Below, one piece after another: positions 51,928 through 60,583 of a stretch of 64,000 bases of DNA. Source of the stretch: JADGOV01 sp963814355 (GTDB lineage: Bacteria; Actinomycetota; Actinomycetes; JADGOV01); NCBI GenBank assembly GCA_963814355.1, contig CAWFCZ010000002.1:310001-374000 (forward strand). The letters are read 5' to 3'. The notes beneath the pieces are model-generated. The model was given only the letters and a program-made list of their open reading frames with translations, did not search any database and was not told the DNA's origin. A program made the translations under genes and the position numbers. Within the stretch, counting starts at the first letter, position 1, and the number at the start of each line of letters is the position of its first letter.

Positions 51928-53649
51928 TTAGAACGTGGCGGGTTCGGCGTACGCGCCCCACTGCGCCCGGAGCACGGTACAGATCTCACCGAGCGTGGCT
52001 TCGGCGCGGGCCGCGTTGAGCATGGCCGGGATGATGTTCTCCGAGGTCCGGGCCACCTCGACCAGCCGCCGCAAGGTGTCCTCCACCCGCCGCGGGTCAC
52101 GGCGCTCCCGACGGGCCTGCAACGCCCGCCGCTGCTCAGTCTCCACCTCGGAGGACACCCGCAGGATCTCCAGTGGCTCCTCCAGCGTGGCCGTGTGGCA
52201 GTTCACCCCGACCATCCGCTTGGTCCCCTTCTCCAGGGCGAGTTGGTAGGCAAACGCCGCCTCGGCGATCTCTGAGGTGAACCAGCCGTCCTCGATTCCG
52301 CGCAGCACTCCGGCCGTGATCGTCCCGTCGTCCGCCATTCCGCGAATCTTGGCGAAGATCTCCTCCGCCTCGGCCTCCAGACGATCGGTGAGCGCCTCGA
52401 CGTACCAGGAGCCGCCGAGCGGGTCGGCGACATTCACGACGCCGGTCTCTTCCATCAATACCTGCTGGGTGCGCAGCGCGATCTCGGCCGCCTTCGGCGA
52501 CGGCAGCGCCAGCACCTCGTCGAGGGCATTGGTGTGCAGCGAGTTGGTGCCGCCGAGGGCCGCGGCCAGCGCCTCCACCGTGGTCCGTACGATGTTCAGC
52601 TCCGGCTGCTGGGCGGTGAGCGAGACCCCGGCGGTCTGGGTGTGGAAGCGCAGCCACAGCGCCCGCTCGGATCGCGCGCCGTAGACCTCGCGCATCCATC
52701 GGGCCCAGATCCGCCGGGCGGCCCGGAACTTCGCGATCTCCTCGAAGAAGTCGATGTGGGCGTCGAAGAAAAAGGAGAGTCCAGGTCCGAAGGACTCCAG
52801 GTCCAGACCCCGGGACAGGCCCAGCTCCACGTAGGCGAAGCCGTCGGCCAGGGTGTACGCCAGCTCCTGGGCGGCGGTCGAGCCGGCCTCCCTGATGTGG
52901 TACCCGGAGACCGAGATCGGCTTGTAGCGCGGGACCTCCGCGTTGCAGTACACCATCAGGTCGCCGATCAGGCGCAGGTGTGGGGCAGGTGGGAACAGCC
53001 ACTCCTTCTGGGCGATGTACTCCTTGAAGATGTCGGTCTGCAGGGTGCCGTCCAGGGCGGCGAGGTCCACTCCGGCCCGTTCGGCAGCCACCAGGTACAT
53101 GCAGAAGACCGGTACCGCCGGGCCGCTGATGGTCATCGAGGTCGTCACGTCGTCCAGGGCGATGCCGTCGAAGAGGTGCTCCATGTCGACGGCCGAGTCG
53201 ACCGCCACCCCGCAGTGCCCGACTTCGCCGAGCGCTTGCGGGTCGTCGGAATCGCGCCCCATCAGCGTCGGCATGTCGAAGGCGACCGACAGTCCGTGCC
53301 CGCCGGTGGCCAGGATGTGCCGGTAGCGCTCGTTGGTCTGATGGGCGTTGCCGAAGCCGGCGAACTGGCGGATGGTCCACGGCTTCCCGCGGTATCCCGT
53401 GGCGTACAGCCCCCGGGTGTACGGGTACTCCCCCGGCCAGCCGATCCGGGAGAAACCGGGGACAGCAGCACCGGGAGGCGGCCCGTACACCGGCTCGGTG
53501 GGTGCCCCCGACACGGTGGTGTAGTCCGCGTCGCGGACACCGCCGGCGGCCACCGCCGCGTCGTAGCGCTGCTGCCAGCGGAGCGCCCCGCCGGGGATCG
53601 CGCCGGTGGTGTCCGCGGCGTAGCCGTCCGGCTCCGTGGTCGATCGCAC
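51928..53649 (-). CDS. icmA: isobutyryl-CoA mutase large subunit (IcmA-like)
   Basis: 573 residues of the methylmalonyl-CoA mutase catalytic barrel, without the C-terminal B12 domain. GEYPYTRGLYATGYRG, FAGFGNAHQTNERY and LQTDIFKEYIAQKEWLFPP follow Streptomyces IcmA. The Gln in YIAQKEW stands where methylmalonyl-CoA mutase has a carboxylate-binding Arg, so the substrate should lack a free carboxylate: isobutyryl-CoA to n-butyryl-CoA. A separate small B12-binding subunit is needed and is not in this window. MeaB, needed to protect such mutases, is encoded 1.9 kb away. Confidence 0.9.
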   Translation of the reverse strand: MRSTTEPDGYAADTTGAIPGGALRWQQRYDAAVAAGGVRDADYTTVSGAPTEPVYGPPPGAAVPGFSRIGWPGEYPYTRGLYATGYRGKPWTIRQFAGFGNAHQTNERYRHILATGGHGLSVAFDMPTLMGRDSDDPQALGEVGHCGVAVDSAVDMEHLFDGIALDDVTTSMTISGPAVPVFCMYLVAAERAGVDLAALDGTLQTDIFKEYIAQKEWLFPPAPHLRLIGDLMVYCNAEVPRYKPISVSGYHIREAGSTAAQELAYTLADGFAYVELGLSRGLDLESFGPGLSFFFDAHIDFFEEIAKFRAARRIWARWMREVYGARSERALWLRFHTQTAGVSLTAQQPELNIVRTTVEALAAALGGTNSLHTNALDEVLALPSPKAAEIALRTQQVLMEETGVVNVADPLGGSWYVEALTDRLEAEAEEIFAKIRGMADDGTITAGVLRGIEDGWFTSEIAEAAFAYQLALEKGTKRMVGVNCHTATLEEPLEILRVSSEVETEQRRALQARRERRDPRRVEDTLRRLVEVARTSENIIPAMLNAARAEATLGEICTVLRAQWGAYAEPATF

Positions 53650-53743
53650 AGCGACTCCCTGCCTCGGCCGACGCCCTTGTCGTCCGTCGCTCGTCCTCCG
53701 TTGCTGTCGAGATTAGGGCTATCCGCGCGCCGTGGGGCCGCCC

Positions 53744-54325
53744 TCAGGGCTCAAAGCTGAGGTCCACCACCGGAAGGTTGGGGTCGGTCGGCTGATCTTC
53801 ACGCCTGGTCGGGGCCGGATGCGGAGTCCGTTCGTTCGGCAGCGGCCCGCCTGCCGGGGCGCCGAAGAGCAGCGTGAACATGGTCTGGGACACCACCTCC
53901 GGCTGCGGAAGGTAGGCCACCCGGTGCAGCGCCTGCTCCTGCCCGGCCGACTCCATGACGAACGCGCCGTAGCCCAGCCGACGGCCCAGCCAGGACCGCT
54001 CGTAGGTCATGTCGGTGACTTTCAGCAGCGGCATCATGCCCACCCGCCTGGTCAGCAGCCCGCTGACCAGCAGCACCCGCTTGTCGGTGACCAGGAAACG
54101 TTCGTGGCGCCACTCGGCCACCCGCCAGCCGAACCAGCCGAGCACCGCGACCATGGCGATCCCCAACAGGCCGGCGAGCGGAGTGTCGCCGGTGTAGGCC
54201 CACAGCAGGAACAGGGGTGTCAGGACGGCCCCGGCGCGCAGCCCCGGGCCGAGCAGAACCGCCCAGTGCAGCACCACGTCGACCCGCGGGTGCTCACCGG
54301 GTAACAGGAAGCTTGAGTCGGCCAT
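53744..54325 (-). CDS. PH-domain (DUF304) membrane protein
   Basis: 193 residues with two adjacent membrane segments (about 20-66), then a bacterial PH domain: ERFLVTDKRVLLVSGLLTRRVGMMPL and KVTDMTYERSWLGRRLGYGAFVMESAG. The tail is proline-rich and probably cytoplasmic. Such proteins are widespread in actinobacteria with no settled function. Its start is 16 bp after the end of the small membrane protein gene, so the two are probably cotranscribed. Confidence 0.82.
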   Translation of the reverse strand: MADSSFLLPGEHPRVDVVLHWAVLLGPGLRAGAVLTPLFLLWAYTGDTPLAGLLGIAMVAVLGWFGWRVAEWRHERFLVTDKRVLLVSGLLTRRVGMMPLLKVTDMTYERSWLGRRLGYGAFVMESAGQEQALHRVAYLPQPEVVSQTMFTLLFGAPAGGPLPNERTPHPAPTRREDQPTDPNLPVVDLSFEP

Positions 54326-54340
54326 CTCCGGTAAGGGATC

Positions 54341-54496
54341 TCACGCGATGGAGTCGAAGAAGTTGAGCACCTGCCGACCGGCGTGGTTCAGCGCGGTCGC
54401 GGTGTTGCGGACCACCTCACCGGCCCGGGTGGGCTCCTTGAGGACGAAGTAGACCACGAATGCGACCACCAGCCAGAACACGATCTTCCTGAACAC
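54341..54496 (-). CDS. small single-pass membrane protein
   Basis: 51 residues from a GTG at 54496 (VFRKIVFWLVVAFVVYFVL) with AGGG 9 nt upstream; an ATG at 54553 would add 19 residues without pattern. One hydrophobic helix (about 4-20) is followed by an amphipathic part with GEVVRNTATALNHAGRQVLNFF. Similar short proteins occur beside DUF304 genes in actinobacteria, but I cannot name a family. The adjacent PH-domain gene suggests a joint envelope role. Confidence 0.65.
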   Translation of the reverse strand: MFRKIVFWLVVAFVVYFVLKEPTRAGEVVRNTATALNHAGRQVLNFFDSIA

Positions 54497-54797
54497 GAAA
54501 GCTGACCCTGCCCTCCTCCCCGGTAGCTGATTGTGCCGGACGGTACCGGCCATTGTCGGGATTGACCCCGGCGCGTCATCGGCGGCCCGTACCCGGGCGG
54601 GGTCGGCGACGGAGCGTACCGCAGAGCGCCTCGCAACGGAACTTGGCGCACCGATGACACTAACGGGTCCAAGGTCACTTGTTTGGGATGTGACTAAGGC
54701 GACACACTCACCTCGCGGGCCTGGTCAACGGCTCGCAGGCCCAGGCGGCGCCACAGTCCAGGAGTCGACTCGCGCCGCAACTCGCAGGGAGGCGAGC
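54497..54797. promoter_or_regulatory. divergent intergenic region upstream of the acetate permease
   Basis: 301 bp without a credible gene. The one feature seen is the inverted pair GTCAC-N11-GTGAC (54674-54694), about 100 bp before the permease start, a possible regulator site. It does not fit the CRP/GlxR consensus, because the half-sites face the wrong way. Promoter hexamers could not be assigned. Confidence 0.3.
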
Positions 54798-55478
54798 ATG
54801 TCGACAAGCCAGAGGGAAGTCCGCATACCGGAGGCAGGAATGAGTACCGAGCAAGTGCCCAACCCGGCAAGCGCCGTGGTGCCCGATCCGACCGTGGCAG
54901 ATCCCGGTCCGCTGGGGCTCGCCGCCTTCGCCGCCACGACCTTCATGCTGAGCGTGTTCAACGCCAAGCTGATGAAGCCTCCGACGCTGGAGGCGGTCGT
55001 GCTGCCGCTGACGCTGTTCTACGGCGGCATCGCCCAGATGCTGGCGGGCATGTGGGAGTTCAAGAAGGCGAACACCTTCGGGGCGCTGGCCTTCACCTCA
55101 TACGGCGCGTTCTGGCTGACGTTCTGGTACCTGCTCACCACGGTGGCACCGAAGCTGCCGCCGGCCGACGCCCACAAGGCGATCGGGCTCTACCTGCTCA
55201 CCTGGACGATCTTCACCGCCTACATGTTCGTCGGCACCTGGCGGATCAACGGGGCGCTGGTGCTGGTCTTCGGAGTGCTGCTCGTCACCTTCGCCCTGCT
55301 CGCGTTGGGCGAATGGGGTGAGCACGCCAATGTGACCAAGCTGGGCGGATACTTCGGCCTCCTGACCGCGTTCCTGGCCTGGTACACCTCCTTCGCCGGC
55401 ATGCTGACGGCGACCTGGGGGCGGGTTGTTCTCCCGGTCGTGCCACTCGCGCCCGGCGCCCGCGCCGTCAACCGCTGA
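54798..55478 (+). CDS. acetate/succinate transporter, GPR1/FUN34/YaaH (SatP) family
   Basis: 226 residues with six membrane segments. Family motifs are visible: ADPGPLGLAAFAATTFMLSV (the NPAPLGL-type motif) and FYGGIAQMLAGMWEFKKANTFGA. It imports acetate or other short monocarboxylates with protons. The ATG at 54798 has GGGAGG 7 nt upstream; ATG 54840, also with GGAGG, is a second candidate. Its neighbours (thiolase, Ccr, mutases) handle acetyl- and butyryl-CoA, so acetate supply to that pathway is a reasonable role. Confidence 0.9.
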   Translation: MSTSQREVRIPEAGMSTEQVPNPASAVVPDPTVADPGPLGLAAFAATTFMLSVFNAKLMKPPTLEAVVLPLTLFYGGIAQMLAGMWEFKKANTFGALAFTSYGAFWLTFWYLLTTVAPKLPPADAHKAIGLYLLTWTIFTAYMFVGTWRINGALVLVFGVLLVTFALLALGEWGEHANVTKLGGYFGLLTAFLAWYTSFAGMLTATWGRVVLPVVPLAPGARAVNR

Positions 55479-55518
55479 GGCATCAGCACGAGCGGAACAC
55501 CGGGGCCCGCGGCCCCAC

Positions 55519-56502
55519 CTAACCAGCGAGACCGGCCACCACGGCGTCAGCAGCGGCGTAGGGGTCGGTCTCGCCACGTATGACATCCCCGGCCAGCCGA
55601 TCGACCGCCGTGCCGCCGCGCAGGTCACCCAAGCGCTCACGCAGCGCGGTCAGCGCGATGGCCTCGATCTCACCGGCGGCCCGGGCGCGGCGGCGGCGGG
55701 TCAGCTCACCGGAGGCCGACAACCACCGGTGGTGGCGATCGAGCGCGTCGAGCAGGTCGTCGCCGCCCTCGCCGCGCGAGGCCACGGTGGACACGACCGG
55801 CGGCCGCCAGTCCGCCGGCCCCTGCTTGGGACCCAGGGACAGCATGTTGTTGATGTCTCGGGCGGTCTGCCGGGCGCCGGCCCGGTCGGCCTTGTTGATC
55901 ACGAAGATGTCGGCGATCTCCAGGATGCCCGCCTTCGCGGCCTGGATGGAGTCCCCCATGCCGGGAGCCAACAGCACCAGGGTGGTGTCGGCGGCGGCCG
56001 CGACCTCGACCTCGGCCTGCCCGACACCCACCGTCTCGACGAGGATCACGTCGCAGCCGGCCGCGTCGAGCACCCGCAGGGCCTGTGGCGTGGCCCAGGA
56101 CAGCCCGCCGAGATGCCCCCGGGTGGCCATCGAGCGGATGTACACCTCGCCGTCGCAGGCGTGCTCGGCCATCCGCACCCGATCCCCGAGCAGCGCCCCG
56201 CCGGAGAACGGCGAGGACGGGTCCACGGCCAGCACGCCGACCCGCTGGCCCCGCCGGCGGAAGGCGCCGACCAGCATCGACGTCGAGGTGGACTTACCCA
56301 CCCCGGGCGATCCGGTCAGCCCGATGATCCACGCCTTGCCGGTACGGGGCGCGAGGGCGGCCATCACCTCCCGAAGCTGCGGCGCGGCGTCCTCGACGAG
56401 CGAGATCAACCGGGCCACGGCCCGCGGGTTACCGGCGGCAGCCCGTTCCACCAGATCCGCGACGTCGACGTCGCGGCGGCGGGCGGTGGTCGCGGCCGTC
56501 AC
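55519..56502 (-). CDS. meaB: MeaB-type GTPase chaperone of B12-dependent acyl-CoA mutases
   Basis: 327 residues from a GTG in GTGA overlap with the thiolase stop. G-protein motifs: LTGSPGVGKSTSTSML (Walker A), VDPSSPFSGGALLGDRVRM, ILVETVGVGQAEVEVAAAAD (switch II) and FVINKADRAG (NKxD). It gates cofactor loading and protects methylmalonyl-CoA-type mutases from inactivation. The nearby icmA and epimerase genes supply the client and the context. Confidence 0.94.
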   Translation of the reverse strand: MTAATTARRRDVDVADLVERAAAGNPRAVARLISLVEDAAPQLREVMAALAPRTGKAWIIGLTGSPGVGKSTSTSMLVGAFRRRGQRVGVLAVDPSSPFSGGALLGDRVRMAEHACDGEVYIRSMATRGHLGGLSWATPQALRVLDAAGCDVILVETVGVGQAEVEVAAAADTTLVLLAPGMGDSIQAAKAGILEIADIFVINKADRAGARQTARDINNMLSLGPKQGPADWRPPVVSTVASRGEGGDDLLDALDRHHRWLSASGELTRRRRARAAGEIEAIALTALRERLGDLRGGTAVDRLAGDVIRGETDPYAAADAVVAGLAG

Positions 56503-57683
56503 GCCGGTACGCGAAGCAGCAGCGCATCGCCCTGGCCGCCCCCGCCGCACAGCGCCGCCGCCCCGAGACCGCCGCCGCGGCGGCGAAGTTCCAGCGCGAG
56601 GTGCAGCGCGATTCGGGCGCCGGACATCCCGATCGGGTGACCCAGCGCGATGGCCCCGCCGTTGACGTTGACCCGATCCGGATCGACCTCCAGCAGCCGG
56701 GTGGAGTGCACAGCGACCGAGGCGAACGCCTCGTTGATCTCTATCAGGTCCAGGTCGGCAACGGTGAGCGAGTCCCGGGCCAGCGCCTTGGCGATCGCGT
56801 TCGCCGGCTGGGCTTGCAGCGAGGCGTCCGGCCCGGCCACGACGCCGTGCGCACCGATCTCGGCGAGCACCGGTGCCCCGAGCTCGGTGGCCTTGGCGCG
56901 CGACATCACCACCACCGCGCAGGCACCGTCGGAGATCTGCGAGGCCGAGCCGGCGGTGATGGTACCGTCCGGGGCAAAGGCCGGGCGCAGCGCGCCGAGC
57001 GAGGCGGCGGTGGTTCCGGGGCGGACACCTTCGTCCTCCCGCACCTCCAACGGGTCCCCGCGGCGGCTGGGTGTCGGAACGGGCACGATCTCCTCGTCGA
57101 AGCGGCCGTTCTCCATCGCGGCGGCCGCCAGCTCGTGCGAGCGGGCGGCGAAGGTGTCCTGGTCCTCCCGGCTGATCCCGAGCTGGGCGTTGTAGCGCTC
57201 GGTCGACTCCCCCATCGCGACCTGGTCGATGGCGCAGAACAGGCCGTCGTGGGCCATCGAGTCCAGCAGCGTTCCGTTGCCGTACTTATACCCGGCCCGG
57301 GCGCCGGCCAGCAGGTGCGGGGCGTTGGTCATGGACTCCATACCACCGGCCACCACGATCTCGTACTCCCCGGCCGAGATCAGCTGATCGGCCAAGGCGA
57401 TGGCGTCCAGTCCCGAGAGGCAGACCTTGTTGATCGTCAGGGCCGGCACGGTCATCGGAATGCCGCCCTTGACCGCTGCCTGGCGGGCCGTGATCTGACC
57501 GGCGCCGGCCTGCAGGACCTGCCCGAGGATCACGTAGTCCACCGCGTCACCGGTGATCCCGGCGCGGGCCAGCGCGGCGGAGATGACCACCCCGCCGAGG
57601 TCGACGGCCTGGCAGGCGGCCAGCGACCCGAGCAGCTTGCCGATCGGCGTCCGCGCGCCAGAGACCAGGACAGAGCCAGCCAC
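56499..57683 (-). CDS. acetyl-CoA C-acetyltransferase (thiolase)
   Basis: 394 residues from GTG 57683 (VAGSVLVSGARTPIGK) with AGGAGG 4-5 nt upstream. Nucleophilic cysteine in INKVCLSGLDAIALAD, the GGMESMTNAPHLL segment, and the C-terminal NVNGGAIALGHPIGMSGAR and ALCGGGGQGDALLL with the second cysteine. Forms or cleaves acetoacetyl-CoA. Cotranscribed with meaB; divergent from the epimerase-ccr pair. Probably the entry step to butyryl/ethylmalonyl-CoA metabolism here. Confidence 0.93.
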   Translation of the reverse strand: MAGSVLVSGARTPIGKLLGSLAACQAVDLGGVVISAALARAGITGDAVDYVILGQVLQAGAGQITARQAAVKGGIPMTVPALTINKVCLSGLDAIALADQLISAGEYEIVVAGGMESMTNAPHLLAGARAGYKYGNGTLLDSMAHDGLFCAIDQVAMGESTERYNAQLGISREDQDTFAARSHELAAAAMENGRFDEEIVPVPTPSRRGDPLEVREDEGVRPGTTAASLGALRPAFAPDGTITAGSASQISDGACAVVVMSRAKATELGAPVLAEIGAHGVVAGPDASLQAQPANAIAKALARDSLTVADLDLIEINEAFASVAVHSTRLLEVDPDRVNVNGGAIALGHPIGMSGARIALHLALELRRRGGGLGAAALCGGGGQGDALLLRVPA

Positions 57684-57741
57684 GAAGCCTCCTGTGGGAC
57701 CGGGGTGCCGGGGGCGGAAAGCTGTTTGCCACGATACCGGC

Positions 57742-58224
57742 ATGCTTACTCGTATCGACCACGTGGGAATTGCCGTCCGCGACCTGGATGAGGCGATCGA
57801 GTTCTACCAGCGGGTCTTCGGCTTCCGGTGCGTGCACACCGAACTCAATGCCGAGCAGGGGGTCCGGGAGGCGATGCTCGCCGTCGGCGAGTCCGGATCG
57901 TGCATCCAGTTGCTGGCCCCGCTGCGGGCGGACTCGCCGATCGGGAAGTTCCTGGCGCGCAACGGCGAGGGCATCCAGCAGATCGCCTACACCGTGGACG
58001 ACATGGACCTCGAGTCGGCGCGGCTGCGGGCCGAGGGGGTCCGCTTGCTCTACGACGTACCGAAAGCCGGTACCGCCGGTTCCCGGGTGAACTTCGTCCA
58101 TCCCAACGACGCCGCCGGGGTCCTCGTCGAGCTCGTCGAGCCGGCCCGAACCGCGGCCCGAGGTCACAGTCCCTCCCCCGGGAGGCCCGAGGACCCTGCC
58201 GAACAGGTGCCAAGCGGCGAGTAA
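57742..58224 (+). CDS. mce: methylmalonyl-CoA (ethylmalonyl-CoA) epimerase
   Basis: 160 residues of the glyoxalase/VOC fold: LTRIDHVGIAVRDLDEAIEFY with the first metal histidine, HTELNAEQGVREAML, SCIQLLAPL and the final VNFVHPNDAAGVLVELVEP. Interconverts the two C2 epimers of methyl- or ethylmalonyl-CoA. The last 20 residues are unconserved. A TACCGG -10-like hexamer abuts the start, and no ribosome site is visible, so the message may be leaderless. ccr begins 38 bp after it. Confidence 0.93.
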   Translation: MLTRIDHVGIAVRDLDEAIEFYQRVFGFRCVHTELNAEQGVREAMLAVGESGSCIQLLAPLRADSPIGKFLARNGEGIQQIAYTVDDMDLESARLRAEGVRLLYDVPKAGTAGSRVNFVHPNDAAGVLVELVEPARTAARGHSPSPGRPEDPAEQVPSGE

Positions 58225-58262
58225 CGTCGGAAGAGCTGAGGTCAAAGGCGGAGGCTGGAACA

Positions 58263-59609
58263 GTGAAAGAAATACTTGAGGCAATCCTGGCCGGCGACAC
58301 GGCGAGCGAGGAGTTCGCCGAGCTGACGATCCCGGAGACGTATCGCGGCATCACCGTGCACAAGGACGAATCGACCATGTTCGAGGGCATGGCCAGCCGG
58401 GACAAGGACCCGCGCAAGTCACTGCACCTCGATGACGTTCCGGTCCCCGACCTCGGACCGGGCGAGGCGCTGGTCGCGGTGATGGCCAGCGCGATCAACT
58501 ACAACACCGTCTGGACCTCGATCTTCGAGCCGGTGTCGACCTTCTCCTTTCTCTCCCGCTACGCCAAGCTCTCGCCGCTGGCCTCCCGCCACAACCTGCC
58601 GTACCACGTGGTCGGTTCCGACCTCGCCGGCGTCGTGCTGCGCACCGGACCCGGCGTCCACGTGTGGCGCCCCGGCGACGAGGTGGTGGCGCACTGCCTG
58701 TCGGTGGAGCTGGAGGCCCATGACGGCCACAACGACACCATGCTCGACCCCGAGCAGCGGATCTGGGGCTTCGAGACCAACTTCGGCGGCCTCGCCGAGA
58801 TTGCCCTGGTCAAGTCCAACCAGCTCATGCCCAAGCCCGACCACCTTTCCTGGGAGGAGTCGGCCTGCCCGGGTTTGGTGAACTCCACCGCCTACCGGCA
58901 GCTGGTCTCCCGCAATGGCGCTGGCATGAAGCAGGGCGACGTCGTCCTGATCTGGGGGGCGAGCGGTGGGCTGGGTTCTTACGCCACCCAGTTCGCCCTC
59001 AACGGCGGCGCCACCCCGGTCTGCGTGGTCAGCAGCCCGGACAAGGCGGATATTTGTCGCAAGATGGGCGCCGAACTGATCATCGACCGGTCGGAGAAGA
59101 CCGGTGACGGGTACCGGTTCTGGAAGAACGAAACCACCCAGGACGTCAAAGAATGGCAGCGCCTGGGCAAGCGGATCCGCGAGCTCACCGGCGGCGACGA
59201 CGCGGACATCGTGTTCGAACATCCCGGTCGGGAGACCTTCGGGGCCAGCGTCTACGTGGCCCGTCGGGGCGGCACCATCGTGACGTGCGCCTCGACCAGC
59301 GGCTACAACCACGAGTACGACAACCGTTACCTCTGGATGAACCTCAAGCGCATCATCGGCTCGCACTTCGCCAACTACCGGGAAGCGTGGGAGGCCAATA
59401 CGCTGATCTCCCGCGGCAAGATCCATCCCACGCTGTCCAGCGCCTACGCCTTGGAGGACACCGCCCAGGCGGCCTACGACGTGCATCGCAATCTGCACCA
59501 GGGCAAGGTGGGGGTGCGCTGCCTGGCACCGACTGAGGGCCTTGGGATTCGGAACCCGGAGTTTCGGGCTCGACACGCCGAGGCGATCAACCGGTTCCGT
59601 AACGTGTGA
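58263..59609 (+). CDS. ccr: crotonyl-CoA carboxylase/reductase
   Basis: 448 residues from GTG 58263 with GGAGG 8 nt upstream. Medium-chain dehydrogenase fold: NADPH site WGASGGLGSYATQFA, FEHPGRETFGASVYVARRGG, and the CO2-pocket region of the Ccr family (LPYHVVGSDLAG, WGFETNFGGLAE, WEESACPGLVNSTAYRQL). Reductively carboxylates crotonyl-CoA to ethylmalonyl-CoA with NADPH and CO2. Very close to Streptomyces Ccr. With thiolase and epimerase it forms part of the ethylmalonyl-CoA route; an ethylmalonyl-CoA mutase is not in the window. Confidence 0.96.
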   Translation: MKEILEAILAGDTASEEFAELTIPETYRGITVHKDESTMFEGMASRDKDPRKSLHLDDVPVPDLGPGEALVAVMASAINYNTVWTSIFEPVSTFSFLSRYAKLSPLASRHNLPYHVVGSDLAGVVLRTGPGVHVWRPGDEVVAHCLSVELEAHDGHNDTMLDPEQRIWGFETNFGGLAEIALVKSNQLMPKPDHLSWEESACPGLVNSTAYRQLVSRNGAGMKQGDVVLIWGASGGLGSYATQFALNGGATPVCVVSSPDKADICRKMGAELIIDRSEKTGDGYRFWKNETTQDVKEWQRLGKRIRELTGGDDADIVFEHPGRETFGASVYVARRGGTIVTCASTSGYNHEYDNRYLWMNLKRIIGSHFANYREAWEANTLISRGKIHPTLSSAYALEDTAQAAYDVHRNLHQGKVGVRCLAPTEGLGIRNPEFRARHAEAINRFRNV

Positions 59610-59636
59610 CCGGACGGGCATGACACCCTGCGAGGT

Positions 59637-60410
59637 ATGACGAACGATCCGTCCAACCAGGTGCTACCGCTCGAGGCCGAGGGCGTGCAGCCGGGTTTCG
59701 ACATCGTCCTGCGCGGCTACGACCGCGGCCAGGTGGATCGCCAGGTCGGCTGGCTGGAAGAGCAGCTCGGGGCGACCGACCGGCAGGTGCAGGCGCTGAC
59801 CGAAGCGGTCCGGCGGGCCGAGCACGACACGGTGGAGGCCCGACGGCAGGCGGAGAAGTCGGCCTCGGAGTTGGCCCGCGGGCGCCCTACCTTCGAGGCA
59901 CTCGGGGAGCGGATCGCCACCATGCTGCGCCTCGCCGAGGAGGAAGCCGAGGAGTACCGCCGCACGGGGAGGGCTGACATCGAACGGGCCCGAGGCGAGT
60001 GGGCCACCGAGTTGGCGGCCAGCCAGCACGCGCTGGAGGAGCAGCGCCGGGCTGCCGAGAAGCAGGTCGAGGCGCTTGTCGCCCAGGCCCGCCACGACGC
60101 CGAGCGCATCGTGACCGACGCTCGTCGCTCGGCCGCCGAGACGACCGGTGCCGCCCAGCGCCAGGTGGAAGCCATGTCCAGGCAGCGCGACGCGATCCAC
60201 CAGGAGTTGGTACGGGTCCAGGAGCGCTTCGCCGCGGTGATGGGCGGGGCGATCGACGTCACCGACCAGCGCGGCGAGTCGGCCGAGTCCCCCTCGACCT
60301 CCACCTCCACCCCCACCGACACGGCCTCCTCCCACTCCGCCGCGCCGGGCACAGGCTCTCCTCCAACATCCGCCCAATCCGGGCCTGCGGCGACGGAGCC
60401 GACGACGTAG
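59637..60410 (+). CDS. DivIVA/Scy-like coiled-coil protein
   Basis: 257 residues. The N-terminus FDIVLRGYDRGQVDRQVGWLEEQL resembles the DivIVA lipid-binding module. A long coiled coil (about 35-205, rich in Glu, Arg and Ala) and a Ser/Thr/Pro-rich disordered tail follow. Proteins of this kind in actinobacteria organise polar growth or the cytoskeleton (Wag31, Scy, FilP). It starts 27 bp after ccr with GCGAGGT close by. No partner gene nearby explains it further. Confidence 0.8.
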   Translation: MTNDPSNQVLPLEAEGVQPGFDIVLRGYDRGQVDRQVGWLEEQLGATDRQVQALTEAVRRAEHDTVEARRQAEKSASELARGRPTFEALGERIATMLRLAEEEAEEYRRTGRADIERARGEWATELAASQHALEEQRRAAEKQVEALVAQARHDAERIVTDARRSAAETTGAAQRQVEAMSRQRDAIHQELVRVQERFAAVMGGAIDVTDQRGESAESPSTSTSTPTDTASSHSAAPGTGSPPTSAQSGPAATEPTT

Positions 60411-60583
60411 CGGTGGCGCTGCGCCGGCCCGGTCCCCGGTCGCGGCCTGGAGTTTGGCCGGCGTGAACGGGCTTCACCGAACCCGATCCGGGCAACCATG
60501 GGGAGAGCTGGGGTACCGCCGTCGGCCGGGGCTACCGCGTCAGCGCCGGTCCCGGCCGTCGGGGCGCGCGCGGAGGGTGGGAA

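Noticed and set aside
54674..54694. GTCAC-N11-GTGAC as a CRP/GlxR site upstream of the acetate permease
   Set aside because: CRP sites read TGTGA-N6-TCACA; here the half-sites are inverted and the spacing differs.
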